Positions 33,919-42,180 of a stretch of 64,000 nucleotides of DNA are shown here, in pieces. The notes below the pieces were generated by a model that did no database searches, had not been told where the DNA came from, and worked only from the letters and a program-made list of their open reading frames with translations. A program made the translations under genes and the position numbers. The stretch comes from Alkaliphilus peptidifermentans DSM 18978 (GTDB taxonomy: Bacteria; Bacillota; Clostridia; Peptostreptococcales; Natronincolaceae): contig NZ_FMUS01000002.1 of assembly GCF_900101495.1 (NCBI RefSeq), positions 62,001-126,000 on the forward strand, read 5' to 3'. Within the stretch, counting starts at the first letter, position 1; each line of letters opens with the position of its first letter.

Positions 33919-35313
33919 TTAAACAATTTCCTTCAATGCAGCCACGAGTTTTTTTATTTCATCTATTCCAATTATCTCTGTAACACAATAAAGAGCACTA
34001 TTTCCAAGCTCAGGGAAATCCTTTGAAAGATCTTTTCCTCCAAAGATTCCATAATCCAATAATCTCTTATTAATTTCATCTATGGTTTTTCCTGTCTCAT
34101 CAAAATTTACAACAAATTCTTTAAAATGGTTAGAATCAAATATACCTGCTTTTACTCCATCGATCTTGGAAAGTAGATTCTTTGCATAATTAGCTCTATA
34201 GATTATTGTTTCACCTAACTCTTCCATACCCCGAGGACCCATTAGTGCTAAATACACTCCAGCAGTAATTGCCCACAAACCGCATTCCGTTCCAAAGTAT
34301 TCATTTGCATCTTCTCTACTACCATGTGAACATCTTTCATTTAATGCTCTCCCCCAGCCATACTCTCCTTCAACCTTGGTAAGAGTAATTCCATATAAAT
34401 AGGTTGGAATTTCTTGTACGAGTTTCTTTTCTTGTGGTGTAGCAATATAGCCAGCACAGCCTCCACCATAATGCATGTGCATACCTAATGGTTGTATATC
34501 TCCACATACAATGTCAGCTCCATAGTTAGCTGGTGATTCCAAAATCCCCAATGACGATGGGTCTGCAGAAACAATAAATAATGCACCATGTTCATGGGCC
34601 ATATCAGCAATTTCTTGACCATGTTCTTCAAGAATACCAATATAGGAAGGATTTTCTAAATAAATAGCAGCAGTTTTTTCAGATATCTTATTCTTTAAAT
34701 CCTTTAAATCAGTTTGACCAGTTACTGGATCGTAATCTACAAATTTGATATCTGCTACATGCTTACAATAATCTCTTACCTGCGAAAGAATCTCTGGATG
34801 CATTATTTTAGGTAATATTACCTCTCTTCTTCCTGTTATCCTTAAGGCCATTCGAATAGAAGAAGATGAAGCCTGTCCTCCATCATAATTTGTATAGCTC
34901 ACAACATCCATATCAACAAGCTCAGCCATCATGCTGCAATATTCAAATATAGCTTGCATTTTTCCATGATCTGAATATGTATCTCCACAATATGCTGTTA
35001 AAAATTCAGATCTGCTATTGATTTCATCACAAACAGCAGGCACATAATGCTGATAGCAGCCTGCACCTAAGAAGCTAATATAATCGCTACTGGAAATGTT
35101 TTTTGAAAGTATCTTTTCTACATGTTTCTTTAATTCATACTCGCTAAATATCGGATCAGGAAGCCTCATTTCTCCTTTAAATCTTAAATGCTTAGGAATG
35201 ACATCTTTATATAAATCTTCTACCTTCTCGACCTTTAAGGCATTTAACATTTCTTTTTTCGTTTCCGGTACACTATTGGGCATATATGGATGCACTATGA
35301 ATTTATTTTTCAT
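33919..35313 (-). CDS. gcvPA: Glycine dehydrogenase (decarboxylating) subunit 1
   Basis: GcvPA of 464 aa, the non-PLP half of the P protein heterotetramer. It opens with HPYMPNSVPETKKEMLNAL and carries FLGAGCYQHYVPA and the TPYQAE-region equivalent FLTAYCGDTYSDHGKMQAIFEY. At the usual PYQ position this protein has AYCGDTYSDHGKMQ, a slight divergence from many GcvPA (TPYQAEVSQGTLQ). It leads the three-gene unit with gcvPB and the ATP-NAD-kinase-like gene. I searched the 275-bp upstream region by eye for a glycine riboswitch and saw none. Confidence 0.92.
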   Translation of the reverse strand: MKNKFIVHPYMPNSVPETKKEMLNALKVEKVEDLYKDVIPKHLRFKGEMRLPDPIFSEYELKKHVEKILSKNISSSDYISFLGAGCYQHYVPAVCDEINSRSEFLTAYCGDTYSDHGKMQAIFEYCSMMAELVDMDVVSYTNYDGGQASSSSIRMALRITGRREVILPKIMHPEILSQVRDYCKHVADIKFVDYDPVTGQTDLKDLKNKISEKTAAIYLENPSYIGILEEHGQEIADMAHEHGALFIVSADPSSLGILESPANYGADIVCGDIQPLGMHMHYGGGCAGYIATPQEKKLVQEIPTYLYGITLTKVEGEYGWGRALNERCSHGSREDANEYFGTECGLWAITAGVYLALMGPRGMEELGETIIYRANYAKNLLSKIDGVKAGIFDSNHFKEFVVNFDETGKTIDEINKRLLDYGIFGGKDLSKDFPELGNSALYCVTEIIGIDEIKKLVAALKEIV

Positions 35314-35588
35314 CCTTTTATCTCCTTTCTTTTCATTTTTTCTTATATGAAATATTCTTGAATGATATAAATAAATCCTTTAAAACACATATTAATTTTT
35401 ACTGTAATTTCAATAATTATAGAGTAGAATGACTTACCCTTAGATAAAAATAAGATACAACAAAGTAAACAGCATCATATTAAATGAACTTTAGCTGGTA
35501 CAAAATATATAAATTTCTTTGAACTGGTTTTATAGTTGGATATGATACAATATAATATAAGGTAACAAAACTATTAAGGAGTAAAAAT

Positions 35589-36239
35589 ATGTTGACAATC
35601 AAAAGTATTTCTGATGTTCTAAGTGAAAAAAGCAACGGCTTTATTGACATAACAATGCAGTATGCTGTTTTAATTCCAATTATAGAAATTGATGACAAGC
35701 TTCATATATTATTCCAGATACGTGCACATCATTTAAAAAAACAACCTGGTGAGATATGCTTTCCTGGTGGAAAAATTGAGCTTGGTGAAACCCCTACTGA
35801 AACTGCTATTAGGGAAACAGTTGAAGAATTAGGTATATCAGAAAAGAGGATAAATATTCTTGGTGAATTGAATACCCTTATAACACCCTTTAATACTATT
35901 ATTTATCCATTTTGCGGTGTAATTAAGGGAGTTGATTGCGAAGAAATTAAATATAATAAAGAAGAGGTTTATTCAATCTTTACGGTTCCTTTGGATGAGC
36001 TTATAAAGCAACAACCACTAAAATACCATATGGAAATGAGCCTTATTACCCCATCAGATTTCCCATATCACCTCATAGAAAATGGTGAAAATTATAGTTT
36101 TAATAAAGGTATATATCCAGTTTATTTTTACAGCTATAAAAATTTTATAATATGGGGTATTACAGCAAGAATACTAAATAGCTTTATAGAGGATATAATA
36201 AAACCCTCTAATACTGAAAATAATATTAATAATTTATAG
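35589..36239 (+). CDS. Nudix hydrolase, CoA pyrophosphatase (NudL/YeaB-like)
   Basis: A 216-aa Nudix protein that probably splits CoA or acyl-CoA to 4'-phosphopantetheine and 3',5'-ADP. The Nudix box is GGKIELGETPTETAIRETVE followed by ELGI. Just before it is ILFQIRAHHLKKQPGEICF, ending FPGG, which fits the NuCoA motif (LLTxR...RxxxGxxxFPGG) of CoA pyrophosphatases. The start is ATG after AAGGAG. It is monocistronic and convergent with the nrfA-res operon, with a shared nested hairpin between them. Confidence 0.9.
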   Translation: MLTIKSISDVLSEKSNGFIDITMQYAVLIPIIEIDDKLHILFQIRAHHLKKQPGEICFPGGKIELGETPTETAIRETVEELGISEKRINILGELNTLITPFNTIIYPFCGVIKGVDCEEIKYNKEEVYSIFTVPLDELIKQQPLKYHMEMSLITPSDFPYHLIENGENYSFNKGIYPVYFYSYKNFIIWGITARILNSFIEDIIKPSNTENNINNL

Positions 36240-36246
36240 AGTCGAA

Positions 36247-36301
36247 AAATGCACCTGCACTAAATCGTATATAATTAATACGAGAAAGCACAGGTGCATT
36301 T
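36247..36301. terminator. Bidirectional nested-hairpin terminator
   Basis: The outer 11-bp stem AAATGCACCTG/CAGGTGCATTT encloses an inner stem TCGTAT/ATACGA. Five T follow on the minus strand and TGATTTTT on the plus strand. It lies between convergent genes (Nudix and the lipoprotein). Confidence 0.85.
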
Positions 36302-36330
36302 GATTTTTAGAATGTAGGTTGTATTGATTC

Positions 36331-36846
36331 TTAAGTTCCACTTACTGGTGCATGTAATATATTCTGTTGAAATACTTTCTTAAGGGCTTCTTGTTGAGTT
36401 TTATTTGGTAAAAAATAATACCCTTCGATGTAAATATAATTTTCCTTCACCAGTCCAAAAATATTATCCTTATCATCGAAGTAAAAGTTAATTGGACCAA
36501 TAACAGAGTAAGCTTGATTTTCCTCTGGAAATTTATCTTGCCACGGATAACCGAATAGAGTCTCCACCAGTTCTATTATGTCATCTCTATCAGAAATGGC
36601 TCCAATTGTTTGATTGTCAGTGTCCTTTAGTTCTATTAAAGTAGCTTCCAATAGCTTATCCTTTAATTCTTCAAAGGAAAAAAGTCTTGTATCATCTTCC
36701 TTAACATCTATAGCTTCTTCCAAGTCTATTGCTTCGTCATCATTTAAAGATGAATCAAACTTCTCACCTCTACCACAGCCTGTTATAAACAGAGCCATGA
36801 TTAAAAAACAAACCAACAACAGTGGTAGTTTTATTTTAAAAAGCAT
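36331..36846 (-). CDS. Hypothetical lipoprotein, 171 aa
   Basis: The signal peptide ends at lipobox ITGC (Cys 24), followed by a very acidic linker (residues 28-52). A domain of about 110 aa follows, with SFEELKDKLLEATLIELKDT and INFYFDDKDNIFGLVKENY. No known family is recognised. It is the last gene after resC (34 bp gap), so it probably belongs to the nrfA-resBC transcription unit and is anchored on the same outer face of the membrane as the cytochrome. Role unknown. Confidence 0.7.
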   Translation of the reverse strand: MLFKIKLPLLLVCFLIMALFITGCGRGEKFDSSLNDDEAIDLEEAIDVKEDDTRLFSFEELKDKLLEATLIELKDTDNQTIGAISDRDDIIELVETLFGYPWQDKFPEENQAYSVIGPINFYFDDKDNIFGLVKENYIYIEGYYFLPNKTQQEALKKVFQQNILHAPVSGT

Positions 36847-36880
36847 AATATTTCACCTGCCTGTTTAGTTTATCAATACA

Positions 36881-37714
36881 TTATAACATATTCAACCATA
36901 TTATTGCATATGAATGATATCCAGTTAACAAGGTATTTACTCCTACATAAGTAAACAGGATTGATAAAAATCCTATTATTGCAAACCATGCTGCATTTTT
37001 ATATTTCCATCCCCTTGAAAGCCGCACATGCAAATATACAGCATAAATTATCCAGGTTATAAAGGACCATGTTTCCTTTGGGTCCCACTGCCAGTATCTT
37101 CCCCATGCTTGATCTGCCCATATTGCTCCGCTTACTATTACTATAGTAAGCATGACAAAGCCTAACCCTATGGCTCTATAGCTAATGGTATCTAATATTT
37201 CTAGTGAAGGCATATTTTTTTGTATGAAGCTATTTTTGTTTAAGTAGCTCTTAATCAAAAACATAACAGATATACCACAAGCAACTGCAAATGCACCATA
37301 GCTAATAACTGCAGTGCTGACATGAAGAATTATCCAATTACTTTGCAGTGCTGGCATTAAAGGTCTGATTTCTCTTGACTGTAGTGCTGCATAAAAGGTA
37401 ACCAGTACTATTATAGGGCAAACAAAGGTGCCAAGTATTTTAAATCTATATTTTTTTTCGAATGCTATTAAGCATGCTGCTATACCCCAGGAGAAGCTGG
37501 TGGCAAACTCGTATTGATTACTTAAAGGTAATCTGCTTGCCTCTACTGTTCTTGTGGCTAAAGATATAGTGTGGAAAAGCAGACCACAAATAACTAAATA
37601 GCTTGCTAGACTTGCATATTTATCACTTCTAAGAATAAAAAAAACTAAGTAAAGCACCATGGATAAACCATAAAGAAGAAATGCAATATTAAAGCTATGA
37701 CTTTCTAATAACAT
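36881..37714 (-). CDS. resC: Cytochrome c biogenesis protein CcsA/ResC type
   Basis: A 277-aa protein with about eight membrane segments. The heme-handling WWD domain WGRYWQWDPKETWSF is present, and the flanking segments hold conserved His (HVSTAVISYGAF; YLHVRL). With ResB it forms the system II heme exporter/ligase that attaches heme to apocytochrome c outside the membrane. It lies between resB and the lipoprotein gene, 32 bp after resB. The NrfA upstream in the same operon is the obvious client. Confidence 0.94.
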   Translation of the reverse strand: MLLESHSFNIAFLLYGLSMVLYLVFFILRSDKYASLASYLVICGLLFHTISLATRTVEASRLPLSNQYEFATSFSWGIAACLIAFEKKYRFKILGTFVCPIIVLVTFYAALQSREIRPLMPALQSNWIILHVSTAVISYGAFAVACGISVMFLIKSYLNKNSFIQKNMPSLEILDTISYRAIGLGFVMLTIVIVSGAIWADQAWGRYWQWDPKETWSFITWIIYAVYLHVRLSRGWKYKNAAWFAIIGFLSILFTYVGVNTLLTGYHSYAIIWLNML

Positions 37715-37746
37715 AACAAACCCTCCTGAAATATTGCTTTTTTATT

Positions 37747-38955
37747 TTAATACCTGTATATATTAACCTCATTATAGCTTTTATCAATTACAAGCACTTG
37801 GGGCTTAAGATAAAATACAAGGATAAGACCAATGATAATCAATGATGACCCAATTGAAATAATAGACTTCCCTTTTATTCTATTTACTTGCAAATATGTA
37901 TATTGGTTAGGATTATCAAAAATAAATTTATAATTGTTCCAGGTAATCATTTCACCTGGGTCAACAAAGTTCATGGCAACACGATTTTCACGATAAAAAA
38001 TCGAGTAAAGGATTTTAGGGTTATTTAGCATCGGTGAATTATTGAAGAATCCTTTATCTGTCTCAAGGAAATCTGGATAAAACTTAGAAAACATTATAGC
38101 AATATTATCATTTTCATTAATGAGAGCAGTTCCTTCGTATAATATATCATCATACTGTAAAACCTCATCCCTAATATAACTAATACCAACTGTCCAACCA
38201 CTTGCTGTTTGATAAAAATTGTATCTGTCATATCTTAGGGGTTTGTTTACATATATTTCCGAGGATTTTAATAGGTTTCCTTCTAAATCCATTAAGTCTG
38301 CCTCGGTTATATATTGACTAATACTGCCATCTTCTCTATGTATTACTTGAAAATCATTGATGGCAATTTTATATTGAGTGTTTCCTACTTCTATTACATC
38401 ACCAGCTATTCCATAAACTGCAGTAGAGTAGCTGGTAAATTGACCGTATCCATAGGCAACTATAATAAATAACAAACCCATATGTATTAGCCATGATCCG
38501 AAATAACCTAGTACATTCCTCCTGCTGTAATAACCCTCGTTATATTTACTCTTATAATATTTATTGAAACCATATCTTCTAAAGGCTGAAAGTATTTGTT
38601 TTTCATCTAATTCCGTTGATGCCTGATATGTTTCTACTTTAATCATCTTTTCTATGGAGGGTAGTTCCTTTACCTTTTTTATTATTCCGTTTATTCTTGT
38701 AACACTACAAAGAAATAAGTTTATGCACAGGCCAGCAAACAGAAATATAAAAACCCATCCATGATATATATCATATAGCTTTAATCGCTCTATCCATAGG
38801 GCCCCCTCTTTAGAAAACATGCTTTCATAAAAAGCCATATCCCTACCTTGAGGTATAAATGATCCAATTACTGATATGCTTGCCAGCAGCATTAGTAGAA
38901 GCAATCCAAGCTTCATTGATTTTATCTTGTTAATTAATACTTTGGGTTTTATCAT
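37747..38955 (-). CDS. resB: Cytochrome c biogenesis protein ResB
   Basis: A 402-aa ResB/Ccs1 protein, shorter than the B. subtilis protein. Membrane segments: SMKLGLLLLMLLASISVIGS near the N-terminus, GWVFIFLFAGLCINLFLCSV, YFGSWLIHMGLLFIIVAYG, and one near the C-terminus (SIISIGSSLIIIGLILVFYL). A large outside domain between the third and fourth includes KPLRYDRYNFYQTASGW. It carries apocytochrome for heme ligation with ResC. The ribosome site is AGGAGAT. Confidence 0.92.
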   Translation of the reverse strand: MIKPKVLINKIKSMKLGLLLLMLLASISVIGSFIPQGRDMAFYESMFSKEGALWIERLKLYDIYHGWVFIFLFAGLCINLFLCSVTRINGIIKKVKELPSIEKMIKVETYQASTELDEKQILSAFRRYGFNKYYKSKYNEGYYSRRNVLGYFGSWLIHMGLLFIIVAYGYGQFTSYSTAVYGIAGDVIEVGNTQYKIAINDFQVIHREDGSISQYITEADLMDLEGNLLKSSEIYVNKPLRYDRYNFYQTASGWTVGISYIRDEVLQYDDILYEGTALINENDNIAIMFSKFYPDFLETDKGFFNNSPMLNNPKILYSIFYRENRVAMNFVDPGEMITWNNYKFIFDNPNQYTYLQVNRIKGKSIISIGSSLIIIGLILVFYLKPQVLVIDKSYNEVNIYRY

Positions 38956-39040
38956 TTCAATCTCCTATATCATATTTGTTGATCCTTAATAGCTAAGGAT
39001 ATAATAAAATACATATACTTCCTTTTATTGAATATAGACA

Positions 39041-39084
39041 AACTACCACAATCTTAAACCTCAAAGATTGTGGTAGTTTTTTTT
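39041..39084. terminator. Strong hairpin between nrfA and resB
   Basis: A perfect 15-bp stem, AACTACCACAATCTT and its complement, with an 8-base loop. The long T-tract is on the plus-strand side, so for the leftward operon it probably acts as an RNA stabiliser or partial terminator. Confidence 0.65.
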
Positions 39085-39091
39085 ACTTAAA

Positions 39092-40354
39092 TTATTGTGC
39101 TTCTAATATATTTAATGCCTCTCTTGCATATTCTTTTGCACTTTCCAATGTTTCTCTAGCTTTATCATAGTCATGAAAGCCTGTACTGTTTTCTACAAAT
39201 ACAAAATCCCATCTGTACTGAGATTTTCGATGAAGACTTCTAAGCTGATCAATTGTATCATCATCAAGCTCTTGTTCCTCTAGTGCCACTCCGAAATCTG
39301 CAATTAGCTTTACCAGCATGTCACTTACTTGTACCTGTAGGCTTTCAATTTCTCTTTGTCCCTCCTGCACCTGGGCAATAAGCCCCTCGTTATCAGCTCC
39401 ATGACACCTTCCACAGGACTCCTCCACAGTCTTTAATGGACTTTTTGCCCAATGGGATTTATATTCCTGACCATTTTCTTCAACCCTTGGCATGTGGCAA
39501 TCAGCGCAGCTGACACCCATTTGGTCATGTATGCTACCTGTATACATTTCAAACTCAGGATGCTGCACCTTGATAAGGGGTGTGCCAGTTCGGGGATGCT
39601 CCCAGTCATAATAATCTCTTTCGTCAAAAAAGCTTTCTATTTCATCTACACCAATCCCATTGTCCCAAGGTAGAATTACCTCCCTTGTCTCAGGGTCAAG
39701 ATAGTACTCTACGTGACATTGAGCGCATGCTTGAGTACCAGCCTTTGGTGTTGTTTCAAGCTTTTCAATGCCCAAAGCAAAATGTGGCGAGGTTATTTGA
39801 ATTTCTCCATCAGCTGGTTCATTTCTATGACAGTTGTAACAGCTAATGCTATGGCTTATTTCCTGAGAGGTTTTTTGAAAATCCCTAGCAAATAAGTCGT
39901 CACCGTGCTCAACATATAGTTTCTCATATTCTGAAGTTTTACAGGCTAAACATGAAGCACCAGGCTTAGGCCTAGATGTATTAATAACATCCTCCAATGC
40001 GTAATAGTGACCTCGTGCTATGTAATATTCTTTTGAAAAACCCATGCCTTCATATAAGGTAATTATGTTGGGATATTTTTTTAAGTAATCAATAGGATGG
40101 AGTCCACCTAATGAGGAGTCCTCTACTTTATTATCCTGCATTCTTGATGTTCTAATAAATGACTCGTAAATTAAAGGATATTCTTCCTTCCAATCCTCTG
40201 CGGCAACCAGCATATCCTCAGGACTGGGTACAACTACCCTGGGATCTTCATCTACTGGGTCCCTAGCTTCTGGCTCCTCCCTTGGTCCACATCCAAAGGA
40301 TAATGCTAAAGCAATAATTATAAGTAGTATTACAGTCCTTTTATATTTTTTCAT
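39092..40354 (-). CDS. nrfA: Ammonia-forming cytochrome c nitrite reductase (NrfA), lipoprotein form
   Basis: A 420-aa pentaheme cytochrome c reducing nitrite to ammonia with six electrons outside the membrane. The catalytic heme site CLACK (Cys135 to Lys139) has the NrfA-specific Lys ligand; four further sites are CYNCH (172-176), CAQCH (210-214), CADCH (283-287) and CGRCH (314-318). The signal sequence ends in SFGC (Cys22), a lipobox, so the enzyme may be membrane-tethered by lipid. No nrfH quinol dehydrogenase gene is adjacent. Downstream resB-resC would provide its heme ligation. It is a little shorter than proteobacterial NrfA. Confidence 0.95.
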   Translation of the reverse strand: MKKYKRTVILLIIIALALSFGCGPREEPEARDPVDEDPRVVVPSPEDMLVAAEDWKEEYPLIYESFIRTSRMQDNKVEDSSLGGLHPIDYLKKYPNIITLYEGMGFSKEYYIARGHYYALEDVINTSRPKPGASCLACKTSEYEKLYVEHGDDLFARDFQKTSQEISHSISCYNCHRNEPADGEIQITSPHFALGIEKLETTPKAGTQACAQCHVEYYLDPETREVILPWDNGIGVDEIESFFDERDYYDWEHPRTGTPLIKVQHPEFEMYTGSIHDQMGVSCADCHMPRVEENGQEYKSHWAKSPLKTVEESCGRCHGADNEGLIAQVQEGQREIESLQVQVSDMLVKLIADFGVALEEQELDDDTIDQLRSLHRKSQYRWDFVFVENSTGFHDYDKARETLESAKEYAREALNILEAQ

Positions 40355-40430
40355 TTAAATACTCCTTTCCCTTGTGAAAGCTTGCTACTGGTAGTATTCC
40401 AATCTCTAGAAAAATTATGATTTTACAAAT

Positions 40431-40453
40431 AAAAAAGAGTCATATTTTGACTC
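40431..40453 (-). terminator. Terminator of the PTS/amino-sugar operon
   Basis: On the minus strand GAGTCA/TGACTC with a 5-base loop followed by TTTTTT, 38 bp after the HPr gene. Confidence 0.85.
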
Positions 40454-40491
40454 CCCTTAGCACTAGATATTTAGTTATACATACTCCAATA

Positions 40492-40755
40492 CTATTCAAC
40501 AAAGTTATTTTCAATAAGCTGCTTTATGGTAGTAATTGCCTCCATATCATCTATACCTTCAGCCGATATAAATAGTGAATCTCCATAAACTGCTGCTATA
40601 CTCAATATACTTACTATACTTTTAGCATTGCCTTCTCTACCATCCTTAGTAATTTTAATATCAGATTTAAACCTTGATGCTACTTTTGTTATAACTGAAG
40701 CTGGCCTAGCATGCAAGCCAGTTTTGTTATTTAATATAACCTCCACCTTTTCCAT
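40492..40755 (-). CDS. ptsH: HPr family PTS phosphocarrier protein
   Basis: HPr-like protein of 87 aa. His15 in TGLHARPAS is the site phosphorylated by enzyme I. Ser46 in NAKSIVSILS matches the HPr-kinase site, although KSIMGVMS is the commoner version. It is the last gene of a sugar operon rather than a ptsH-ptsI pair; ptsI is absent from the window. It could be the general HPr or a dedicated paralogue. The ribosome site is AAAGGGGAT. Confidence 0.9.
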   Translation of the reverse strand: MEKVEVILNNKTGLHARPASVITKVASRFKSDIKITKDGREGNAKSIVSILSIAAVYGDSLFISAEGIDDMEAITTIKQLIENNFVE

Positions 40756-40783
40756 AACTCATCCCCTTTTCATTTCAGCAAAT

Positions 40784-41269
40784 CTAAGCTTTTATTAATA
40801 TTTTCATAACCTCACCTTTACCTACTTCAACATTTCCTTGAATTTTAACTATTTCCTTAACATTGCCCATATTTGTAATGATTATTGGAGTAATTGTTGA
40901 TTTTCCAGCAGACTCTATAAATTTTAAATCAGCTTCAATTAATAGATCCCCTTTCTTCACTACATCTCCCACATTTACAAAGCTCTTTAATCCCTTTCCC
41001 TTTAGCTCTACCGTATCTATACCTACATGAATCAATATCTCTATACCATCATCATCAATAATTCCTACTGCATGATTTGAGGGTAAGAGACTTACAATTT
41101 TTCCATTGCATGGTGCAACAACTACACCAGTAGTAGGCTTAATTGCTATACCATCTCCAACCATTTTTCTTGAAAACACTTGATCTGGTACTTCTACTAT
41201 ATCTACAACCTCACCCTCCATAGGGGCAATAAAAGATACTTCCTTATCTTTTTTGAATAATCCAAACAT
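40784..41269 (-). CDS. PTS glucose-family EIIA component
   Basis: EIIA(Glc)-like protein of 161 aa. The phosphorylation-site His81 in EILIHVGIDTVEL and the conserved neighbouring His66 (LPSNHAVGI) are present. It passes phosphate from HPr to the EIIB domain of the EIICB encoded two genes upstream. It is a separate protein here, whereas NagE of many bacteria has EIIA fused. It is 13 bp after nagB and 28 bp before the HPr gene. Confidence 0.95.
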   Translation of the reverse strand: MFGLFKKDKEVSFIAPMEGEVVDIVEVPDQVFSRKMVGDGIAIKPTTGVVVAPCNGKIVSLLPSNHAVGIIDDDGIEILIHVGIDTVELKGKGLKSFVNVGDVVKKGDLLIEADLKFIESAGKSTITPIIITNMGNVKEIVKIQGNVEVGKGEVMKILIKA

Positions 41270-41281
41270 CTTTAGTCCTCC

Positions 41282-42061
41282 TTACTCTATATAATTATAT
41301 AATGGAAAGTCCATTGCTCCGTTTATTTCATTAGACTTCAGTAATGATGCCGCCTCCAGGTCAAGTATCAATGTGACATTTGGGTGAAGCTGTAAAATTG
41401 AAGCAGGAACCTGTGGTGTAATTTTACCATTTACCGTTTGAAATATTGCTGTGGCTTTCTCTATCCCTTTAGCCAATAACAATATCTTCCTTGATCTCAT
41501 TATTGATTTAATGCCCATACTGATGGCCTTTTTAGGTACTTCATTAGGAGATGTAAAAAATCTAGAATTTGCTAGAATAGTATCTTCCTTTAAATGAATG
41601 ATATGGGTTTTAGCCTCAAAATTCGCATCCGGCTCATTAAACCCAACATGTCCATTTCTTCCTATTCCCAGTATTTGCAGATCTATTCCACCAGCTTTTT
41701 CAATTTCTTTTTCATATCTATTACACTCATCCTCTATACTTTCACATATACCATTGGGTATATTTACATTTTCATAGTCGATATTAACATATTTAAATAA
41801 ATTATTATACATATAGTAATAATAACTCTTTGGATCATCAGGTTTCAGGCCATAATATTCATCTAAGTTAAAGGTTGTAGTTCTACTAAAATCAATGCAG
41901 TTATTTAAATAAAGTTTTATTAGCTCTTTATACATACCTAATGGTGTATCTCCAGTTGCTAAACCAATTGAAGAATTTGGTTTCACCATTATTTGATTGG
42001 CTAAGATTTGAGCTGCTCTTTTACTTAATTCATTGCTGTCCTTTAGGATAATGATTTTCAT
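41282..42061 (-). CDS. nagB: Glucosamine-6-phosphate deaminase
   Basis: NagB of 259 aa converts glucosamine 6-phosphate to fructose 6-phosphate and ammonia. IGLATGDTPLGMYKELI, FNLDEYYGL, GIGRNGHVGFNEP and the AITMGI-like AISMGIKSIM are conserved, including the catalytic Asp and His. I chose ATG 42061 (MKIIILKDSNEL) because GGAGGTATACA lies directly before it; an ATG at 42118 has no site. No nagA deacetylase gene is in the window, so either it lies elsewhere or the transported sugar is glucosamine. Confidence 0.95.
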   Translation of the reverse strand: MKIIILKDSNELSKRAAQILANQIMVKPNSSIGLATGDTPLGMYKELIKLYLNNCIDFSRTTTFNLDEYYGLKPDDPKSYYYYMYNNLFKYVNIDYENVNIPNGICESIEDECNRYEKEIEKAGGIDLQILGIGRNGHVGFNEPDANFEAKTHIIHLKEDTILANSRFFTSPNEVPKKAISMGIKSIMRSRKILLLAKGIEKATAIFQTVNGKITPQVPASILQLHPNVTLILDLEAASLLKSNEINGAMDFPLYNYIE

Positions 42062-42129
42062 TGTATACCTCCAGCTCATAACATTTAGTATAGACCCAAA
42101 TATTGAAATGAAGTCCATAACCTATATAT

Positions 42130-42166
42130 GTATATGACGATCCAATCCAATAGGATCGTCATATAC
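42130..42166 (-). other. Strong hairpin between EIICB and nagB
   Basis: A perfect 14-bp stem, GTATATGACGATCC and its complement, with a 9-base loop and no T-tract. It may be an RNA processing or stability element uncoupling EIICB from nagB levels. Confidence 0.7.
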
Positions 42167-42180
42167 TATAAGGCTATAGC

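Noticed and set aside
35314-35588. Glycine riboswitch in front of gcvPA
   Set aside because: I could not find the conserved glycine aptamer core or a terminator in the 275-bp region; a covariance search would be decisive.
39433-39895. Several short frames on both strands over nrfA, some with Cys/His
   Set aside because: They are alternative frames of the heme-binding gene, whose five CxxC(H/K) sites fix the real frame.
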